A DNA stretch of 64,000 nucleotides from Deltaproteobacteria bacterium Ga0077550 (GTDB lineage: Bacteria > Myxococcota_A > Polyangia > Nannocystales > Nannocystaceae): positions 1 through 64,000 of the forward strand of contig LNFB01000269.1 of assembly GCA_001464385.1 (NCBI GenBank), read 5' to 3'. The notes beneath the pieces were generated by a model. It did not search any database, was not told where the DNA came from, and worked only from the letters and a program-made list of their open reading frames with translations. Below, one piece after another: positions 16,549-30,183 of this stretch (the first letter of the stretch is position 1; every line of letters begins with the position of its first letter). The position numbers and the translations under genes are program-made.

Positions 16549-19482
16549 GTGCTCGACGAGCCGCGAGGGGTCCGGGGCGACGCGCCGGGCGTGCAGGACA
16601 CGCTGCCGGTGGCGAGGCCGACGGTGTTGCCCCGCGGCACGCACCTCGGTCGCTACACGGTGCTCGAGCAGATCGGCGCCGGCGGGATGGGCACCGTGTT
16701 CGCGGCCCGCGACCCGCGGCTCGATCGTCGGATCGCGATCAAGGTCCTGCGCACGCCCGCGGACGATCCGTCGGCCCGGGCCGAGCTCCTGCGCGAGGCC
16801 CAGGCGCTCGCCATGCTCTCGCACCCCAACATCGTGCCCGTGTACGACGTCGGGATCGCCGACGGCATCGTGTGGCTGGCGATGGCCGAGCTGCGCGGCG
16901 GCTCCCTGACCCGGTGGCTCGAGCGCGAGCGGCCGTGGACCGAGCAGGTCGCGATGTTCGTCGCGGTGGGGCGCGGGCTCGCGGCCGCCCACGACGCGGG
17001 CCTGGTGCACGGCGACTTCAAGCCGCTCAACGTGCTGCTCGACGGTCGCGGCGAGCCGTGCGTCGTCGACTTCGGGCTCGCGCGACGCACCGAGTTCGCG
17101 CCGGCCTCGGATCCGCGGGCCAGCGCCGAGGCGGTGCCGCGCCACGACGAGAGCACGCGCGACGGCCTGGTCCGCGGAACGCCGGCGTACATGGCCCCGG
17201 AGCAGCTCTGCGGCCAGCCCCTCGACGCGCGCACCGATCAGTTCGCGTTCTGCGTCGCGCTGTTCATCGCGCTCTATGGGCGTCACCCGTTCATCGACGA
17301 CGACGGCTCGGATCGGCCGGTCGCGGTCAAGCCGTTGCTCGCCCGCATCGAGCACGGCCGGATCGCGGCGCGTCCGGCTGCGCGCGGGATCCCGCGCAGC
17401 CTCGATCGCGCGCTGGTCCGCGGCCTCTCGGCGCTGCCCGGCGGTCGATGGCCGTCGATGCAGCGCCTCGTCGACCGCCTCGAGCGGGCGATCCGCCCCC
17501 GACGACGGCCGTGGATCCCCGCGCTCGTCGGCGCGGTGGGCATCGCGACGTTCGTCGCGTGGCCCGAGGCCCCGGCGAGCGCCGCCTGCGACGCCGAGCG
17601 CGAGCTCGCGGGCACCTGGAATCCCGAGCGCGCCCAGGCGGTGGCGTCGCGGCTGCGCAGCTTCGACGTGCCGTTCGCCGACGACACCGCGGCGCGCGTG
17701 GCCCAGGGCCTCGAGACCTGGGCCACGCGGTGGCGCGCGCGGCATGCCGAGCTGTGTCCGCTCGACGAACCGGACGCGCTGCGCTGTCTCGACGAGGTGC
17801 GGGCCGGGTTCGCCACCACCGTCGAGGTGCTCGAGCGCGCCGACGCCTCGACGCTGGCGCGGGCGACCGTCGCGGTGCAGTCGCTGCCGCCGCCCGAGGG
17901 TTGCGGAGCGGGCGGTGACGTCGACGTCGGGCGCACACCGGCGCTCGCGAAGCTCTACCGCGACCTCGCCGAGATCGACGCGCTCGAGGCCTCGGGCCGC
18001 ATCGAGGCGGCGCAGGCTGCTGCGCAGGCCGCCGCGGTCGAGGCCGACGCGCTCGGCGAGCCGGTCGCGGCCTCGCGCGCGCACCGGCTGCTCGGCACGG
18101 TGCTCGAGAGCGGGGGCCACTACGCGCGCGCCGAGCTCGAGCTCGACCGCGCGCGGTGGATCGCCGTCGAGATCGGACGCGACGACCTGGCGGTGTCGGC
18201 GATGGCGTCGCTCATCAAGGTGGTGGGTCATGATCTGGCGCGGCTCGACGACGGCCGCGCGATCGAGCGGCACGCCGAGGCCGCGCTCGCTCGGTTCACG
18301 CCCGCGCCGCATCTGCTCGCCGCGCTGCGCAACTCCGAGGGGCTGCTGCGCCTCGCCGCGGGCGAGCCCGACGCCGCGATCACCCGCTTCGCCGACGCGG
18401 TCGATCTCACCGCGAAGAGCCCCGACGGCGCGGCGCGCCTGCAGGCGCCGCTGAACAACTACGCGAACGCCCTGGCCGCGGCCGGCCGCTACGCCGAGGC
18501 CCGCGCCGCGCTCGAGCGCGCCTCGGCGATCGCGGAGGAGTCTCTCGGGCGCGACCACCCTTCGCAGGTCGGCTACGCCAGCAACCTCGGCTTCATCGCC
18601 GATCGACTGGGCGACGGCGCGCAGGCGCGGGCGCACCTCGAGCGCGCCGTCACCCTCGGCGAGGCCACGCTGGGCGCGGATCATCCGGGGGTCTACGAGG
18701 CCTTCAACAACCTCGCGGTGCACCTGTACTCGACCGGCGAGCTCGACGCGGCCGAGGCGTACTTCGAGCGCGCGCTCGTCGGCGCCCGCAAGAACCTCGG
18801 CGCCGAGCACCCGGCGTTGGGCAAGGTCATCGCCAACCTCGCGCTGTGTGCCAGCGAGCGCGGCGAGCCGGGACGCGCCCTGGAGCGCTACGACGAGGCG
18901 CTCGCGCTGGAGGAGCGCGGTCTCGGCCCCGATCACATCGACGTCGCGCAGACGCTGAACAACCGCGGCAGTGCGCTGCGTCGCCTCGGTCGCTTCGCCG
19001 AGGCCCGCGAGTCGTACGATCGGGCCCGGGCGATCCGCGTGGCCAAGCTCGGGCCCGAGCACCCGGACACCGCGACCACGATCAACAACCTCGGCCTGCT
19101 CGCGATGGCGCAGGGCGATGCGGCGGCCGCGTTGGTCCACCACCGCCGCGCGCTGCTGGTGTGGCACGCTGCCTATGGCGAGCGTCACCCCAAGGTGGCC
19201 GAGGCCCTGACCGATCTCGCGGCGGCCGAGCTCGCCGCGGGCGAGCGCTCGGCCGCGAAGGGATCGCTCGAGCGCGCCGCGGCGATCTGGGACGGGCTCG
19301 ACGTCTACGACCCTACCGCCGCCGGCACCACCCGCGTCGCGCTGTCGGAGCTGATCGACGACGATCCTCCCCGCGCCCGCGCCCTGGCGCGCGTGGCCCT
19401 CGACGCCTTCACCGCCGCAGGCACGGCGCGACAGGACGACGCGGCGCGTGCCCGCGCGCGGCTCGGCGCGCTGGGGGGATGA
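16549..19482 (+). CDS. Ser/Thr protein kinase with TPR tail; HRD motif altered to HGD
   Basis: 977 residues if started at GTG 16549; upstream in-frame alternatives exist and the start is uncertain. Kinase domain: QIGAGGMGTVFAARD, IAIKVLR, LVHGDFKPLNVLL, VDFGLARR, GTPAYMAPEQL. The catalytic-loop Arg of HRD is Gly, so this is a non-RD type kinase, although Asp, Lys and Asn are kept. A hydrophobic helix at about 322-339 (WIPALVGAVGIATFVAW) precedes about 630 residues dominated by TPR repeats of the kinesin-light-chain type, for example 'G..HP..a...NNLG.l....G....A'. The TPR run is long and regular, suggesting a protein-interaction platform. Confidence 0.9.
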   Translation: MLDEPRGVRGDAPGVQDTLPVARPTVLPRGTHLGRYTVLEQIGAGGMGTVFAARDPRLDRRIAIKVLRTPADDPSARAELLREAQALAMLSHPNIVPVYDVGIADGIVWLAMAELRGGSLTRWLERERPWTEQVAMFVAVGRGLAAAHDAGLVHGDFKPLNVLLDGRGEPCVVDFGLARRTEFAPASDPRASAEAVPRHDESTRDGLVRGTPAYMAPEQLCGQPLDARTDQFAFCVALFIALYGRHPFIDDDGSDRPVAVKPLLARIEHGRIAARPAARGIPRSLDRALVRGLSALPGGRWPSMQRLVDRLERAIRPRRRPWIPALVGAVGIATFVAWPEAPASAACDAERELAGTWNPERAQAVASRLRSFDVPFADDTAARVAQGLETWATRWRARHAELCPLDEPDALRCLDEVRAGFATTVEVLERADASTLARATVAVQSLPPPEGCGAGGDVDVGRTPALAKLYRDLAEIDALEASGRIEAAQAAAQAAAVEADALGEPVAASRAHRLLGTVLESGGHYARAELELDRARWIAVEIGRDDLAVSAMASLIKVVGHDLARLDDGRAIERHAEAALARFTPAPHLLAALRNSEGLLRLAAGEPDAAITRFADAVDLTAKSPDGAARLQAPLNNYANALAAAGRYAEARAALERASAIAEESLGRDHPSQVGYASNLGFIADRLGDGAQARAHLERAVTLGEATLGADHPGVYEAFNNLAVHLYSTGELDAAEAYFERALVGARKNLGAEHPALGKVIANLALCASERGEPGRALERYDEALALEERGLGPDHIDVAQTLNNRGSALRRLGRFAEARESYDRARAIRVAKLGPEHPDTATTINNLGLLAMAQGDAAAALVHHRRALLVWHAAYGERHPKVAEALTDLAAAELAAGERSAAKGSLERAAAIWDGLDVYDPTAAGTTRVALSELIDDDPPRARALARVALDAFTAAGTARQDDAARARARLGALGG

Positions 19483-19491
19483 TCCGAAGCG

Positions 19492-19854
19492 TCACAGCCG
19501 AAGCGCGGCCGACAGGAACGCGATCGATCCCGCCATCGCGCCGACGAAGCCGCAGGCCCCGGCGAAGAACCACGGCATCACGCGGCGGCGCTGCGCATCG
19601 TCGAGGCGCACGTGGAGCCGCGTGGGGTTCCACCACCACCCTGCGGGCAGAGGTGCCAGCGCCCGGTGGAGCTGCACGTGGTAGACGAGCCCCGAGAGCC
19701 CGCCGGCCACCAGCGATCCGAGCGCGAGCACGCCCCCGACCCACACGCCGAGCATCGACGGCAGCGACCACAGCACGAGCGTCGCGACCAGGCCGCCGGC
19801 GACCAGCACCTCGGGGGCGACCACGAACGAGCGGAGGCGGGGCGCGGGCGTCAT
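19492..19854 (-). CDS. Small membrane protein of unknown function (120 aa)
   Basis: 120 residues from ATG 19854. Hydrophobic segments at about 13-35 (PEVLVAGGLVATLVLWSLPS), about 36-58 (VWVGGVLALGSLVAGGLSGL) and about 95-116 (FFAGACGFVGAMAGSIAFL) suggest three membrane helices; the loop between the second and third holds WWWNPTRLHVRLDD. No family recognised. It ends 9 bp from the convergent kinase gene and is followed upstream by the 20-bp tandem repeat array. Coding is supported by a coherent hydrophobic pattern rather than homology. Confidence 0.55.
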   Translation of the reverse strand: MTPAPRLRSFVVAPEVLVAGGLVATLVLWSLPSMLGVWVGGVLALGSLVAGGLSGLVYHVQLHRALAPLPAGWWWNPTRLHVRLDDAQRRRVMPWFFAGACGFVGAMAGSIAFLSAALRL

Positions 19855-19900
19855 GCCTCGTCCACGAGGATAGCCGCGACGTCGCCGGGTTCAACTCGTT

Positions 19901-19992
19901 GCGTCAGCCCTGCGCCGGCGGGGTCAGCCCTGCGCCAGCGGCGTCAGCCCTGGGCCAGCGGCGTCAGCCCTGGGCCAGCGGCGTCAGCCCTG
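19901..19992. repeat. 20-bp tandem repeat array covering a kinase stop codon
   Basis: Four full units of exactly 20 bp (19901, 19921, 19941, 19961; consensus GCGTCAGCCCTGSGCCAGCG) and a partial fifth starting at 19981. The minus-strand kinase gene ends inside the fifth unit: its TGA is at 19986-19984. The array therefore looks like repeated copying of the gene's last codons and stop into the downstream spacer. The last two full units are identical. Confidence 0.9.
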
Positions 19993-21191
19993 TGGATACT
20001 GGATGTCGATGCGGAACCGACCGATGCCCAGCCGATCGTCCCGCTGGAGCTGGATGCGGTGGGTCACCGCGACGTCGTTCACGGTGATCGATCCGTCGCC
20101 GACCAGCGGACGCAGCTGGGGCAGCTCGGGCCAGCCGCCCCACTCGATCACCGCGTGCACCGCCTTGATCGCGGGGTCGTGCAGCGGGATCTCGGCGTCG
20201 CGCCCCGAGCCGACGCGGTGGCTCCCGGGCAGCAGGAGCTTGTCCTCGTAGCCGCCCCACGGCAGCGTGATGCGCAGCATCGCGGCGACGGCGACGCCGA
20301 AGTCGTAGTGGAGGATCGAGCCCAGCGCGTTGGCGAGCACGCCCGCGGACTGCGGCCGCAGATCGGGGACCTTCTCGAGGCACTGCAGCACGAGCTCGCC
20401 CAGCGCCGGGGGCAGATCGCGGCACTGCGGGAAGATCTCGAGCGGGTGCGGCAGCGTGCTGCGGTGGGCGGTCAGCCACGGCACCGGATCGTCGCGCAGC
20501 TCGTCGCGCACCGCCGAGAAGCTGCGGTCGGGGAAGAACAGGCACCGCCCCGTGAGCAGCTCGTAGAGCACGACCGCGAGGCTGTAGACGTCGCTCGCGG
20601 GCGTCAGCCGCGAGTTGTACAGCTGCTCGGGCTGGCTGTAGTGCGGCGTGCCGATGAGCAGCCGCCCGATCGTGACCTCGCTGCCGATGGTGCCGACGGT
20701 GTCCCACGCCCGCGCCAGGCCGAAGTCGATGACGCGGACGTTGTGGTCGGGCTCGACCCACAGGTTGGCTGGCTTCACGTCGCGATGGACGATGCCGTGG
20801 GCGTGCGCCTCGGCCAGGCCCAGGCACGCCTGGTGGATCATCCACACCGCTTGGGCGGCGGGCATCGGCTCGTCGAAGTCGTGGAACTCGTCGAGCTGCT
20901 GGCCCTCGAGGTAGTCCATCAGCATGAAGATCCGGCCGTCGCGGCCCTGGCCCGCGGCGTGGACCCGCACGACGTGGTTGTTGGTCAGCGTGCGCAGGAT
21001 CGCGATCTCCCGCAGCGCCCGACGGAACGCGTCGTTGTCACCCACCGGCCGCAGCGACAGCTTGAGCGCCGCGCCGTGCTCGAAGCCGGGGGCGCGCACG
21101 CGATACACCGCCGCGAACGCGCCGCGCCCGAGGACCTCGAGGACCTCGTAGTCCTCGTAGCGCTGCCCGGGCGTGAGCTCGAGTTGGTCGC

Positions 21192-21195
<4 letters not shown>
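19984..21195 (-). CDS. Ser/Thr protein kinase with C-terminal FHA-like domain
   Basis: 403 residues from ATG 21195, which overlaps the TGA of the upstream kinase (ATGA), fixing the start. Kinase domain about 15-280: VLGRGAFAAVYRV glycine loop, ALKLSL with the ATP-binding Lys, HGIVHRDVKPANLW, VIDFGLAR; the usual APE is SQPEQ. No transmembrane helix. Residues about 325-400 read HRVGSGRDAEIPLHDPAIKA, then VHAVIE and IGRFRIDIQ, an FHA-like beta domain that would bind phospho-Thr peptides; the central Ser of the FHA 'SxxH' is replaced. Coupling to the TPR kinase upstream suggests a two-kinase relay, with this protein as a phospho-reader. Confidence 0.9.
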
Positions 21196-24092
<2,897 letters not shown>

Positions 24093-24121
24093 GCTACGCC
24101 GGCCGCATGCGGCGCGCGCGG

Positions 24122-26068
<1,947 letters not shown>

Positions 26069-26464
26069 CGGGACCTCGACCCCGGGGCTTACCACAGATC
26101 GGTGCGGATCCGCCGTCGGCGGGCCACAGTTGGGTCGCTGCGGGCGTGTGCGCCCTGAGGGATCCTCCGGGGCGGTGCACCGCGGCGGTCGCCGTCGATG
26201 GCGCTCCCCGGCGTGCGCGGGGGCCCGAATCGATGTTCCACCGCGCCCTCGGCCGGGGCCGAATCGCGCGGCTGTGGGCGACTCTGCGACGCGGCCCACG
26301 GCGCGCGGCGATGGAACAGCTGGCGACGAGCTGGTGGGGACGGTGGGGACGGTGGGGACCCTGGCGAGCCAGCGCGGCCCGGTGTTATCCTGGCCGGCAA
26401 GTCCCGTTCGCCTTCATGCATTCCGCGCCTGGCGTAGAGCGGGGAGGAAGTCAGAGAGAGAGAG
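26069..26464. other. 396-bp intergenic region between acs and the RRM gene
   Basis: Divergent promoter region. Near the RRM gene it contains GGTGGGGAC repeated three times at about 26334-26362 (period 9). Just before the RRM start lies a purine-rich run ending GAGAGAGAGAG with GGGGAGGAAG further up, which would serve as ribosome-binding site. No open frame here looks genuine and no structured RNA family is recognised. Confidence 0.5.
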
Positions 26465-26950
26465 ATGTCGAAGAAACTGTTTGTCGGCGGGCTGTCCTGG
26501 GGCACCACCGACGATCGGCTGAAGGAAGCCTTCGCCCGCTTCGGAGACGTGACCGAGGCGAAGATCATCACCGATCGGGAGACGGGACGCTCTCGAGGGT
26601 TCGGGTTCGTGACGTATGCGGATCCCGCTGCGGCCGAGCTCGCGATCAAGGAGATGGACAGCAAGGAACTCGACGGCCGGACGATCCGCGTGAACGAGGC
26701 GCAGACGCAGACGCGACCCCGCGGCGGCGGACCGGGCGGCCCCAGGGATCACGGACCGCCGCGCAGCTTCGGCAATGATCGCGGCGGTGCGCCCCCGCGC
26801 CCGGGCGATCGAGGTCGCGACGCGGGCGCCCGTGACCGCGAGCGCGAGGGTGGTGGTCGCGATCGTGGCGGACGCGATCGTGGCGGGCGCGATCGCGACT
26901 TCGGCGACGACGAGGGCGGCGGACGCCGCGGCCGCGGCGGGCGCTTCTAG
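26465..26950 (+). CDS. RRM RNA-binding protein with Gly/Arg/Asp-rich tail
   Basis: 161 residues from ATG 26465. Residues 3-82 are one complete RRM: RNP2 KLFVGGLSW and RNP1 RGFGFVTYA with the aromatic residues that stack on RNA. The tail, from about 85, is rich in Gly, Arg, Asp and Pro, with repeats of GRDRGGRD, like bacterial and plant glycine-rich RNA-binding proteins. Expected role: single-stranded RNA binding and chaperoning, often cold-inducible in other bacteria; induction is not shown here. A purine-rich leader gives a strong ribosome-binding site. The gene stands alone. Confidence 0.93.
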   Translation: MSKKLFVGGLSWGTTDDRLKEAFARFGDVTEAKIITDRETGRSRGFGFVTYADPAAAELAIKEMDSKELDGRTIRVNEAQTQTRPRGGGPGGPRDHGPPRSFGNDRGGAPPRPGDRGRDAGARDREREGGGRDRGGRDRGGRDRDFGDDEGGGRRGRGGRF

Positions 26951-27171
26951 CCGCCTCGCGCCTCGCCCCTCGGAGCGGGCCGCGTCCTCCCGGTCCACGT
27001 GGGGGGCGCGTTCGAACTGGCCGTTCGGCCGAATGCCGCGTCGAGCGGGGGGCAACGCCGTTCCTCGTCGATCGCAGGCGGTGGACGCCCCGATCGGCGG
27101 ACCCCTGCGGCGGCAGCGTGCGGTCGGTTTTTGCGGCGACGCGGCTCCCGTGGCTACGCTGGAGGTCCGCC

Positions 27172-28722
27172 ATGCGTCGCTCGAGCATCGCGCTGACCTC
27201 CACCTTCGCCGTCCTGGTGCTCGCGTTCTCGGCGTGGTGCGCCAGCGTGCTCGTCGACGTCTCGCGGCTGCGTGACGAGGTCGAGCGCCGCGTCGCTTGG
27301 CTCGGTGAGCTCCAAGAGATCCAGGCCGAGGTCGCGGGGGCCACGGCGGCCGCGTTGCCGGACGCGGAGGCCCGACTCCACGCCCTCGATCTGGATCTGC
27401 TCGACCAGCGCGCCTCCAGCGACGCGCTCTCGCACCAGGTCGCGATGGCGATCGTCGAGGTCCGGGCCCTGCGCGCGCGGCCCGAAGACGCCGCCCGGCG
27501 CGCCTCGATCGGCGACGCCCTGTCCCGCTCCGTCGCCGAGCTGCGGCGCGAGAACGGGGCCCTGTCCGCCGAGCTCGGCAGTCGATGGACCGCGCTGCGG
27601 TTCATCGCGCTCTCGGCGATCGCGATGTCGACGGGGTTGCTCGCGCTGCTCGGTCACAGCCTGCTCGTCGTCAGCCCGCGGCTGCGTCGCGACGCGATCC
27701 GGCTCGAGCAGCTCTCCCTGAGCCTCGAGGAAACGACTCGGACGGCGCGCGGCGTCGGCCACGAGCTCGGCGGCCCGCTGACGTCGGCCCTCACGACGCT
27801 GCAGCTGCTGCGCGACGACATGCGCGGGGCGACGACCTCGCGCGACGAGCACGTGCGGCTGCTCGAGGAGGCGATCTCGGCGTTGTCGCGGGCAGCCGGC
27901 ACGGTGCAGGACCTGCGGGCCTCGAGCGACTCGGGCGAGGAGCCCACGGCCGACGTGCACGCTGCCCTCGACGACGCCCTCGCCGCCACGCGGTTCCGCG
28001 AGGGCAGCCCGTCGCGCGTGACGATCGACGCCGAGCAGGTCGGGCTCGCGGCGCTGCCCCAGCCGGTGGTGCGCCGCCTGTTCGCGCAGATCCTCGGCGT
28101 GGGGCCGGCGCGCCGGGGCGCGGCGCGTCCGATCGCCGTGCGCACGCGGCAGGAGCAGGCGCTCATCTCGGTCGAGTTCGGCGTGCCCACGGCCGACGCC
28201 GACGCGTTCGCGGGGGTCTCGCGCGCGTTGGCGGTGCTCGGCGGCTCGCTCAGCGTCCGCCGCGAGGCCGACACCGACGTGGTCCGCGTCGAACTCCCGC
28301 ACCACCGGCCGGTGGCGCCGCGGCGGACGACGCTGGTCGAGCCGCGACCGCTCCGCATCCTGCTCGTCGACGACGATCCCGGCGTGCTGTCCTCGGTCAC
28401 GCGGGTGCTGCTGCCGCACCAGGTGACGACGTCGTCGGATCCGGATCACGCGATCGAGCTGGCGATCGCGGGCGACTTCCAGCTCGTGCTGTGCGACATG
28501 ATGATGCCGCGCAAGACCGGCATCGAGGTCTTCGACGCCGTCACGGCGGTGCGGCCGGAGATGGCCGCGCGCTTCGTGTTCATGAGCGGCGGCTCGATCG
28601 AGCCGGAGGCCGCGGCGGCGCTCGAGCGGGCGCCGGCACGGATCGACAAGCCCTTCGGCGCCGCAGAGCTCCGCCGCCTCGTCGCGCGCTACGGCGACGA
28701 CGCGGCCGAAGCGTCGCGCTAG
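27172..28722 (+). CDS. Hybrid sensor protein: HisKA-like region, degenerate ATPase lobe, C-terminal receiver
   Basis: 516 residues from ATG 27172, preceded by GGAGG at 27161-27165. TM1 at about 8-26 (ALTSTFAVLVLAFSAWCASV), a helical sensor region, TM2 at about 143-163 (FIALSAIAMSTGLLALLGHS). A HisKA-like helix reads RGVGHELGGPLTSALTTLQL with a candidate phosphoacceptor His. The following lobe should be a HATPase but no N-box Asn, DxGxG or GxG lid can be seen; it reads VRRLFAQILGVGPARRGAA instead. The receiver (about 398-505) is intact: ILLVDDDPGVLSS, LVLCDMMMPRKTG with the phosphoacceptor Asp, and IDKPFGA. It probably receives phosphate from another kinase. The end overlaps the convergent gene by a shared CTAG. 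Confidence 0.8.
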   Translation: MRRSSIALTSTFAVLVLAFSAWCASVLVDVSRLRDEVERRVAWLGELQEIQAEVAGATAAALPDAEARLHALDLDLLDQRASSDALSHQVAMAIVEVRALRARPEDAARRASIGDALSRSVAELRRENGALSAELGSRWTALRFIALSAIAMSTGLLALLGHSLLVVSPRLRRDAIRLEQLSLSLEETTRTARGVGHELGGPLTSALTTLQLLRDDMRGATTSRDEHVRLLEEAISALSRAAGTVQDLRASSDSGEEPTADVHAALDDALAATRFREGSPSRVTIDAEQVGLAALPQPVVRRLFAQILGVGPARRGAARPIAVRTRQEQALISVEFGVPTADADAFAGVSRALAVLGGSLSVRREADTDVVRVELPHHRPVAPRRTTLVEPRPLRILLVDDDPGVLSSVTRVLLPHQVTTSSDPDHAIELAIAGDFQLVLCDMMMPRKTGIEVFDAVTAVRPEMAARFVFMSGGSIEPEAAAALERAPARIDKPFGAAELRRLVARYGDDAAEASR

Positions 28723-29210
28723 TTGTTCTTGCCGTCCTTCTTCTCGGGCTCCTGGTACCACGCCAGGGGCTCGATCAGCTCGTCGAGCTTGTCGGGCTCG
28801 ATCTTCACGCCCTTGTCCGAGAACCACAGCTCGTTGTTGGTGAGCGGCGCGCGGCGCTGGGCGATGAAGAGGATCGGCTCGCCCTTGCGGGTGTAGCCGA
28901 GCTGGACGATGGCGTTCTGGATCCACTTGCCCGAGTCGCCGAAGGCGAACTCGCGCTTCAGCCGGTAGAAGCCCTCGTGCTGCAGCTTGCTCAGGGTGTC
29001 GCCCCAGTTGAGCGAGTTGGCCGGGATCTTGATGCCGGGCATCTGGAACCGCCACTGATTGTGGGTGTTGGTGACCGGCAGCAGCACCGAGGCCGGCGCG
29101 AACTCGCCGTCGGTACGGATCAGCACGAGCTGATCGGGCCCGACCTGCGCCTCGAAGCCGGGGAGGTACTTGCTGGTCCTGTAGATGCCGGGCTCGTACT
29201 TGAACGCCAT
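28719..29210 (-). CDS. Uncharacterised soluble protein (163 aa)
   Basis: 163 residues from ATG 29210; no signal peptide or membrane segment. Composition is rich in aromatic and charged residues, unlike the Ala/Arg-rich out-of-frame translations around it, which supports real coding. Recognisable phrases: MAFKYEPGIYRTSKYLPGFE, PVTNTHNQWRFQMPG, LNWGDTLSKLQHEGFYRLKR, and a Lys-rich end EPEKKDGKNN. I do not recognise a family. Its stop shares CTAG with the end of the convergent hybrid kinase gene. Confidence 0.75.
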   Translation of the reverse strand: MAFKYEPGIYRTSKYLPGFEAQVGPDQLVLIRTDGEFAPASVLLPVTNTHNQWRFQMPGIKIPANSLNWGDTLSKLQHEGFYRLKREFAFGDSGKWIQNAIVQLGYTRKGEPILFIAQRRAPLTNNELWFSDKGVKIEPDKLDELIEPLAWYQEPEKKDGKNN

Positions 29211-29374
29211 GGGATGCGGGAAGATAGACGACCAACCGCGCCCGGGGGAAGCCCCCGGAGGCGGGGCGAACGGATGGGCCTGCGGGGCTCGCAGCGGCCC
29301 GCTGCGGCCCGGTGCGACGGGCGCTGCGGCGCCGGGGCGTGGGCCGGTCGTCGCGAAGCGGCTACGATCGGACG

Positions 29375-30076
29375 ATGCCCCGCCTCCAGGTCCAGGTCCC
29401 GTCGCTCGTGTGGCTGGTGCTCGTCGCGTGCGGCGGTGGTGAGCCGACGCCCGATGCGGGCACCGACGCGACGAGTGCGGCGTCCGGCGCCGCGTCGTCG
29501 GGTGTCGCGTCGTCGGGCGCCGCCGATGTGTCGAGTGCCGACGCGTCGTCTGCCGAGGCGTCGTCCGCCGACGCGTCGGACTCGGTCGGCTCGGCGTCGT
29601 CGGGCGCGGTGTCGACGTCGTCGGACTCGAGCGGCCCGGACCCGGTGGCCGAGTGCGCCGACCCGGACCTGACGTGGCGCACCGGGATGAAGACGTACTA
29701 CGAGTCGTATCCCGAGCCGGGCAGCGAGGAGTGCATCGAGTTCAACGGCTGCAAGTACCAGGGCCAGTTCGCCGCGTGCGAGAACACGATGCCCGAGCGT
29801 TGGGTCGCCGCCCACGATCTCGCCGCGGTGTTCCCCCTCGGCGATCTCGCGCTGCACCGGCTGTGCATCCGCTCCGGCGAGCACACGCTGGTCGTGACCG
29901 TGGTCGACACCTGCGCCGACGCCGATTGCGACGGCTGCTGCACCGAGAACCGCGGCGACGCCGACGCGCTCATCGACCTCGAGTCGTACACGGCCGAGCG
30001 CTTCGGCGTGGAGGACGGCCCGATCGAGTGGGCTGACCTCGGGCCCGGCGACCCGAGCTTCGATGGTTGTAATTAG
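29375..30076 (+). CDS. Lipoprotein with a double-psi beta-barrel (barwin/expansin-like) domain
   Basis: 233 residues from ATG 29375. The signal peptide ends WLVLVACGGG, a lipobox with Cys near residue 19. About 70 residues of Ser/Ala/Asp-rich linker follow (SSGVASSGAADVSSADASS), typical of this lineage's surface lipoproteins. The C-terminal 130 residues contain paired Cys, ALHRLCIRSGEHTLVVTVVD, TCADADCDGCC, and ALIDLESYTAERFG then GPIEWADLGP. This resembles the barwin/expansin EG45-type fold (conserved 'V.D.C..C', 'iDLs..aF', 'G...v.w'). Such domains loosen or cleave polysaccharide walls. Family assignment is by pattern only. It opens a run of secreted proteins. Confidence 0.65.
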   Translation: MPRLQVQVPSLVWLVLVACGGGEPTPDAGTDATSAASGAASSGVASSGAADVSSADASSAEASSADASDSVGSASSGAVSTSSDSSGPDPVAECADPDLTWRTGMKTYYESYPEPGSEECIEFNGCKYQGQFAACENTMPERWVAAHDLAAVFPLGDLALHRLCIRSGEHTLVVTVVDTCADADCDGCCTENRGDADALIDLESYTAERFGVEDGPIEWADLGPGDPSFDGCN

Positions 30077-30082
30077 CTCTCA

Positions 30083-30130
30083 GGGGAAGCGGCCCGCTTC
30101 CCCCTCCATCCGGGCAAAGCCCGGACGGAG
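30083..30130. terminator. Double hairpin between convergent genes, probable bidirectional terminator
   Basis: Two adjacent inverted repeats follow the lipoprotein stop. The first pairs GGGGAAGCGG (30083-30092) with CCGCTTCCCC (30094-30103). The second pairs CTCC-TCCGGGC with GCCCGGA-GGAG (30104-30130) across an AAA loop with one mismatch. They lie between a plus-strand and a minus-strand gene end and could stop transcription from both sides. Confidence 0.65.
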
Positions 30131-30183
30131 CCTCCCCCTTTCCATCGCTGCGCTCCGTTCACGCCGCGTGGCCGCACGCCGAG

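Noticed and set aside
14734..19188. 1484-codon minus-strand open frame
   Set aside because: Shadow across the PilT and TPR-kinase genes; low-complexity Arg/Ala-rich translation and no motifs, while the overlapping frames have full kinase and PilT signatures.
19901..19992. Possible CRISPR array
   Set aside because: The 20-bp units are directly adjacent with no spacers and overlap a stop codon; this is a simple tandem repeat. No cas genes nearby.
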